The notes under the pieces are model-generated. The model was not told the DNA's origin. It did not search any database and worked only from the letters and a program-made list of their open reading frames with translations. Of a stretch of DNA of 64,000 nt, positions 60,010 to 64,000 are shown in pieces (position 1 is the first letter of the stretch; every line of letters starts with the position of its first letter). The stretch comes from Ectobius pallidus (taxonomy: Eukaryota > Arthropoda > Insecta > Blattodea > Ectobiidae), in assembly GCA_964059195.1 (NCBI GenBank), contig CAXKWD010000011.1, positions 36,088,766 to 36,152,765 on the forward strand, read 5' to 3'. The position numbers were made by a program, and so were the translations under genes.

Positions 60010-60953
60010 GTAAACTGGGGTAACATTGGCCACTAATTGCATTTGGAGATTTGAACTTCCCTCCTTCATACAGATATTGATAGTTTTGGTAAACTATTGT
60101 TATACTGGTATTGTTGGAGAACCTGCTGAAGTTTTAGAGGGAAAACATTGTTTGCAAGCTGCTATTTCTTCTACAATTAGTTTATAAAAAGTGTGAAAGT
60201 GTGAGGAGAAAAAGTTGTTATTTATAATTTTGCACCCCGAGAAGGTTTTTGACTATAATTTCATGATGAACTGTGTGTTATTTCTTTGAACCATGAACAA
60301 TTTGATTATGTATCTACCAAATTATTTTGACAAAGTCTGCACATAGAGCTGTTAAATTTTTTACCTGAAGGGAATTCCGGGGTAACTTTGGCCATGCCTC
60401 GTAATCCAAAAAGGAAGACAGAAGCAAGGAGATTTTCAGATTATGACCCAGAAAGTCTAAGGAAAGCTTGAAGAGATAATAACAACAATGTGTTGAGTGA
60501 AAGAGTGAAAAGAGGATCTCTCCAAAATAAACGTACTGGTAAATACAATAAGGAAATTGGGGATGACGATGACATAAGTCTTCATGACAACTATGAATTA
60601 TCATCTCTTGAAGATGAACAACCTGAAGCAGTGCCTCATTCTGTCTGTTCTGAGTATGCAGCAACTTGCGTAGACTTGGAAAATTTAAGAGATGCTTTTG
60701 TAATTGTTAAATTCCCAGGCAAAAAGCGATTTGTGAAGTTTGTGTGTATAATTCAAAGCATGAAGATTGATGAAACTGAAGTAATGGGTCTAAGTGATGT
60801 TAATGCAGACAGAAAACAATTTGTGGCTAAACCAGATGATGTTTCGCTTATTAATGTCAGTCAGATAGTAAAAAAGTTGAAAAGGTCAGGGGAAAGGTTA
60901 ACCTGTAGACCTGAAGTAAATTAATTTCTGTCTGTCACTGAACAGCTTGACAC
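60010..60953 (+). mobile_element. pogo/Tigger-like element relic, truncated by Penelope
   Basis: GTAAACTGGGGTAACATTGG at about 60010 and GGGGTAACTTTGGCC at 60380 flank a 5' untranslated region of the type seen in pogo-like elements. The coding relic (60394-60924) follows. The expected right terminus is not seen; the Penelope-like element starts at 60954. Confidence 0.55.
60394..60924 (+). pseudogene. pogo/jerky-like transposase, internally deleted
   Basis: The frame opens MPRNPKRKTEARRFSDYDPE SLRKA and meets a TGA at 60469, then stays in frame to a TAA at 60924. The opening resembles the start of the helix-turn-helix of pogo/Tigger/jerky-like proteins (MPR.YKRKT...). The C-terminal part, FVIVKFPGKKRFVKFVCIIQ, EVMGLSDVNADRKQFVAKPD and DVSLINVSQIVKKL, looks like the conserved tail of insect members. 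The DDE catalytic core is missing, so it was derived from an internally deleted copy. Family assignment is from motif memory. Confidence 0.6.
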
Positions 60954-61419
60954 CTAGATGTCCATTTACCGGGCTATGTGGCCGTGGTCGTGTTCCGTCT
61001 TGCGGTGTTGCTGACGTTTCGCCTCGATTTGCGTCGGGCATCCTCAGAGCTGTGTTCAGCATGGTGGTCTGCTGAGTACTGGTCGCTGTCTCTCTGCCCG
61101 CCGATATTTATACTTTTTCCTCCTGCCGCTGATTGGACGGCGCTCAGTTTTATCCTTACCTCCCCCTCTCCGGTACAATTGAAAACACTAGATTTACATT
61201 TGGTTCTTGCGATCACTGGGGCCCAACTGCTGTGAATTCTCGTCATTTCTTCTTTGCGATTGAAATTGTCTGTATGTTTCTGTATTTCTATGGCTTCCCG
61301 GTAAAGTCTAGGGAACCATTGGGAGGTAGTGCTAAGTACTTCTGTTTTGTGGAAGCTTATGTCATGTCCGGGTAGAAAAGCATGCTCAGCTACTGCCGAA
61401 TTTTCCGTGTTGCCTAGTC
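60954..61419 (-). repeat. Penelope pseudo-LTR, downstream copy
   Basis: Direct repeat partner of 63535-64000 (offset 2,581 bp). It begins at the CTAGATGTCCATTTACCGGG block. The upper limit is set by the window end; the repeat may be longer. It includes the C-terminal coding region of the ORF. Confidence 0.95.
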
Positions 61420-63502
61420 TACATTGTCTGTTGTGCTCCTTCAGCCTGGTAATAATGCTTCTTTTCGTTGTACCAATGTAGACTTTGCCACAGCTGCACG
61501 GTATTCTATATACACCCGCTTTTGACAGGGGTTCCTGTTTGTCCTTGGCGGAGTTTAGATGCTGTTTTATTTTCGTGGTGGGTTTGTAAATTGTTCTAAT
61601 GTTGTGCTTGTCCAGAATTTTCCCAATGCGATCCGTGACCGTACGTATATACGGAAGAAAGGCCTTTGCTCTTGGTGGTGTTTTTGCCATGCGGTCCTTT
61701 TCCGGGCCAATCGGCTTGGACGCCCTCGTTATTTCTTTTGAACTGTAACCATTAGCTTGGAAAGCAATGTGAAGGTGGTCCAGCTCCTCACCAAGTAGGT
61801 GGGGATTGCAGATCTTCCGTGCTCTTAGTGATAGTGTCTTAATTATTCCGGATTTTTGGCGTGGATGGTGGTTGGACTCTTTGTGTAGGTATCTGTCTGT
61901 ATGGGTCGGCTTTCTGTATACAGTATGCAACAATCTCAGGTTCTGGTCTCTGATTACCAACACATCTAGGAAGGCGAGTTTGTTGTTTAGCTCTTTTTCC
62001 ATTGTGAATTGAATGTTACCATTGATTCCGTTTAGGTACTGTAGGAACTGGTTGAGTTTTTCGTCCCCGTGGGGCCAAATGACGAACGTGTCGTCGACAT
62101 ATCTCCACCATACTTTAGGTTTTAATGGCGTTGTCTCCAAGGCTACAGCTTCGAATTTCTCCATAAAGAAGTTAGCAATGGTCGGGCTCAGGGGACTCCC
62201 CATCGCAACCCCGTCAGTTTGTTCATAGTAACGTCCATCCCACTTAAAATAGCTGGTCGTGAGGCAATGGCGGAACAAGGCAGTTATGTCCTGCGGGAAC
62301 ACCTCCCCAATGTGTAACAGGGCCTCCTCAATTGGTACTTTTGTGAATAATGAAACTACATCAAAGCTTACCAGACAATCTTCCGGTGTGAGCGACACTT
62401 TCTCTAGTTTTTCTATGAAGTGTGCGGAGTCCTTGACGTGAGTATCCGTCTGCCCTATGTGTGGAGATAACATTGTTGACAAATGTCTGGATAACAGATA
62501 CGACGGCGAGCCTATGGCACTCACAATCGGGCGCAACGGTACTTCTTTCTTGTGGATTTTTGGTAATCCATACAGACGTGGTACAGTTGCTTCACTTATT
62601 TGTATAGTTTTTTGAATGTCTTGGGCCAGTGAAAAGTTTTTTATCAGGTGGTTGGTTTTCCGTAGTATCGCCCCCGTCGGGTCCTTTGGTATTTCTTTGT
62701 AAGTGTCTTTATCTGATAGTAGTTCTGAGATTTTCATTTTGTAGTCCAACGACGATAGTACCACTGTGGCATTTCCTTTGTCTGCGTCCAGTATGATGAT
62801 GGACTTGTCATTGTTGAGAGACTGAATAGCTCTCCTTTCTTCACTGGTGAGGTTTGGTTTTGGGGCCTTTGCTTTTAGCAAAACACGGGCGGTTTCCATC
62901 CGAATTTCCTCGGCCTCTTGAGCTGGTAGATTGCGGATCGAGGCTTCTACATTGGCAATGATGTCTTCGACTGGTACTGCTACCGGTGTGACCGCAAAAT
63001 TTCCTCCTTTTTGTAGCAGCGCGGTCTCGGCGGAAGACAAAACATGTTCACTAAGATTTACAACCGTTCGGTTGCTGTCTAACTTGTGGGATGGCGGCTT
63101 TCCCTGGAGTCTATTGAATTTTCGCTTTTGACTGTCCGTAGTGGCGTAGTAGATTGAGAGCGCAGACTGGTATGTTAAATTGTCAATTTTGGTCCAATCA
63201 CTATAAGATAAAGAGTTACTCACTCTAATGTGTAGCCGACTGAGGACAGATTCCGTCTTAGCGAGTTCCCTCAGGTTGGTATGTATTCTTTCTCGCAGTA
63301 GGGCCTTCTCCGTACGGTTGTAGACTCGATGTGCCTTGGCCGAGTGGAAATTCCTTTTTACCCGTATAAAATTCGGAGTTGTGTGTGTATCACGGCATCT
63401 ACGGAGGAAGGTCCCAGAGGAAAGGAGTATAAATCTCTTCTTTCGGAGTTTTTCCAGTAATTTAATGTCATGAGAAATTTCCTCCCCGTAGAGGCGTTTG
63501 AT
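60974..63502 (-). CDS. Penelope-like polyprotein: reverse transcriptase + GIY-YIG endonuclease
   Basis: Open frame of about 842 codons from just after a TAA at 63505-63503. Counting residues from the GTG at 63223, RT motifs are FDVVSLFTKVP (287-297), GVAMGSPLSP (338-347) and the active site RYVDDTFVIW (374-383), where Penelope-type RTs have YxDD. The GIY-YIG nuclease starts at AGVYRIPCSCGKVYIG (569-584), followed by TKRSIITRLKEHNR with the expected Arg and His/Glu residues. Both enzymes appear intact. The upstream 93 codons (for example ISHDIKLLEKLRKKRFI, RVKRNFHSAKAHRVYNRTEK) look like true N-terminal coding sequence. No in-frame ATG exists before residue 109, so the start is unknown: a non-AUG start, splicing from the upstream repeat, or a lost ATG. 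The last ~30 residues overlap the ribozyme-like motif. This is target-primed retrotransposition machinery. Confidence 0.93.
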   Translation of the reverse strand: MKRLYGEEISHDIKLLEKLRKKRFILLSSGTFLRRCRDTHTTPNFIRVKRNFHSAKAHRVYNRTEKALLRERIHTNLRELAKTESVLSRLHIRVSNSLSYSDWTKIDNLTYQSALSIYYATTDSQKRKFNRLQGKPPSHKLDSNRTVVNLSEHVLSSAETALLQKGGNFAVTPVAVPVEDIIANVEASIRNLPAQEAEEIRMETARVLLKAKAPKPNLTSEERRAIQSLNNDKSIIILDADKGNATVVLSSLDYKMKISELLSDKDTYKEIPKDPTGAILRKTNHLIKNFSLAQDIQKTIQISEATVPRLYGLPKIHKKEVPLRPIVSAIGSPSYLLSRHLSTMLSPHIGQTDTHVKDSAHFIEKLEKVSLTPEDCLVSFDVVSLFTKVPIEEALLHIGEVFPQDITALFRHCLTTSYFKWDGRYYEQTDGVAMGSPLSPTIANFFMEKFEAVALETTPLKPKVWWRYVDDTFVIWPHGDEKLNQFLQYLNGINGNIQFTMEKELNNKLAFLDVLVIRDQNLRLLHTVYRKPTHTDRYLHKESNHHPRQKSGIIKTLSLRARKICNPHLLGEELDHLHIAFQANGYSSKEITRASKPIGPEKDRMAKTPPRAKAFLPYIRTVTDRIGKILDKHNIRTIYKPTTKIKQHLNSAKDKQEPLSKAGVYRIPCSCGKVYIGTTKRSIITRLKEHNRQCRLGNTENSAVAEHAFLPGHDISFHKTEVLSTTSQWFPRLYREAIEIQKHTDNFNRKEEMTRIHSSWAPVIARTKCKSSVFNCTGEGEVRIKLSAVQSAAGGKSINIGGQRDSDQYSADHHAEHSSEDARRKSRRNVSNTARRNTTTAT
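61010..61050 (-). ncRNA. Hammerhead-ribozyme-like motif, copy 1
   Basis: On the minus strand: GCT, core CTGAGGA (61047-61041), a stem GCCCGA/TCG-A-GGC with loop CGCAAA (6 bp with one bulged A), box GAAA (61020-61017), then CGTC and AGC. GCT and AGC pair as stem I. CUGANGA + GAAA + a UH cleavage dinucleotide with a very short stem III is the arrangement reported for Penelope-like elements. One unpaired U follows the first core box. The cleavage site would be after GTC at 61013. Inferred from sequence; activity untested. Confidence 0.7.
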
Positions 63503-63534
63503 TTATGAAACTAGGCTTTCACGGCCGGCGAAAA

Positions 63535-64000
63535 CTAGATGTCCATTTACCGGGCTATGTGGCCGTGGTCGTGTTCCGTCTTGCGGTGTTGCTGACGTTT
63601 CGCCTCGATCTGCGTCGGGCATCCTCAGAGCTGTGTTCAGCATGGTGGTCTGCTGAGTACTGGTCGCTGTCTCCCTGCCCGCCGATATTTATACTTTTTC
63701 CTCCTGCCGCTGATTGGACGGCGCTCAGTTTTATCCTTACCTCCCCCTCTCCGGTACAATTGAAAACACTAGATTTACATTTGGTTCTTGCGATCACTGG
63801 GGCCCAACTGCTGTGAATTCTCGTCATTTCTTCTTTGCGATTGAAATTGTCTGTATGTTTCTGTATTTCTATGGCTTCCCGGTAAAGTCTAGGGAACCAT
63901 TGGGAGGTAGTGCTAAGTACTTCTGTTTTGTGGAAGCTTATGTCATGTCCGGGTAGAAAAGCGTGCTCAGCTACTGCCGAATTTTCCGTGTTGCCTAGTC
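63535..64000 (-). repeat. Penelope pseudo-LTR, upstream copy (runs off window)
   Basis: Same sequence as 60954-61419 with three substitutions noticed (near 61029, 61094 and 61382 in the downstream numbering). It contains the C-terminal 90 codons of a second ORF copy (63555-63827) open to its stop. Whether a complete second unit lies past 64000 cannot be seen. Confidence 0.95.
63591..63631 (-). ncRNA. Hammerhead-ribozyme-like motif, copy 2
   Basis: Same motif as at 61010-61050. The only difference changes the stem-II loop from CGCAAA to CGCAGA and leaves all paired and core bases unchanged. Confidence 0.7.

Larger units (their letters stand above)
60954..63534 (-). mobile_element. Penelope-like retroelement, one full unit
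   Basis: A unit on the minus strand running from 63534 to 60954, with a single long ORF. Its 3' part (60954-61419 or beyond) repeats at 63535-64000 in the same orientation, with 3 differences seen in 466 bp. This head-to-tail partial repeat is the usual pseudo-LTR layout of Penelope-like elements. Near-identity of the repeats and an intact ORF point to recent insertion. It sits beside the end of a pogo-like relic. Confidence 0.93.

Noticed and set aside
60314..60664. 116-codon minus-strand frame
   Set aside because: Antisense to the pogo-like coding relic.
60978..63131. Plus-strand open frames across the Penelope element and its repeat
   Set aside because: They are antisense shadows of the RT/GIY-YIG coding sequence.
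1..64000. CRISPR array, phage-type or bacterial defence system
   Set aside because: Repeats here are microsatellites, tandem duplications and transposons; gene structure is intron-containing and eukaryotic.

Overview
This window looks like nuclear DNA from an arthropod, most likely a polyneopteran (cockroach-like) insect. It is AT-rich, has low coding density and multi-kilobase introns, and is crowded with decayed transposons. The organism call is inference: it rests on the insect-style mix of mariner, Tc1, hAT, piggyBac-like, pogo/Tigger, Penelope, non-LTR and tRNA-derived SINE sequence, and on the invertebrate-type over-use of the word TAGGCCTA. No bacterial-type operon, CRISPR array or rRNA gene was seen.

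Two host genes can be supported, both on the minus strand. (1) Five consecutive exons of an EDEM1-type protein (glycosyl hydrolase family 47, ER-associated degradation) lie between 56991 and 44502. Their splice phases agree across all four junctions. The N-terminal and the last C-terminal exons were not found. (2) An apparent first coding exon of a polo-like kinase lies at 30387-30611. It ends in the glycine loop at a splice donor, and its remaining exons were not found.

Layout. 1-4 kb is mostly anonymous AT-rich DNA with one non-LTR 3' end. 4-6 kb has simple repeats, a small inverted repeat and a three-unit GGGGTC repeat. 8-8.6 kb holds two SINEs in tandem. 9.6-13 kb holds two diverged copies of one unknown repeat, each interrupted at a different site by a hAT-type MITE. 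13-17 kb has a SINE and a non-LTR 3' end. 17.4 kb has a tandem duplication. 18.9-20.3 kb is a hAT MITE nested inside a related hAT MITE, each with perfect 8-bp target duplications. 25.3-26.4 kb is a hAT element with a broken transposase end. 27.9-28.6 kb is another hAT MITE. 30 kb is the kinase exon. 33-41 kb is mostly unannotated DNA with SINEs and a Tigger-like element carrying a non-LTR fragment. 41.6-42.8 kb is a non-LTR relic split by a ~0.7-kb palindrome. 44.5-57 kb is the EDEM1 exons with mariner, Tc1-like, SINE and tandem-repeat sequence in the introns. 57-59.5 kb has piggyBac-like ends and a mariner-superfamily pseudogene. 60-61 kb is a pogo-like relic. 61-64 kb is a young Penelope-like retroelement with a long open frame, near-identical repeats in head-to-tail order, and a hammerhead-ribozyme-like motif in each repeat.

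The most notable object is the Penelope-like element. The rest is best read as two host loci embedded in layered transposon insertions.
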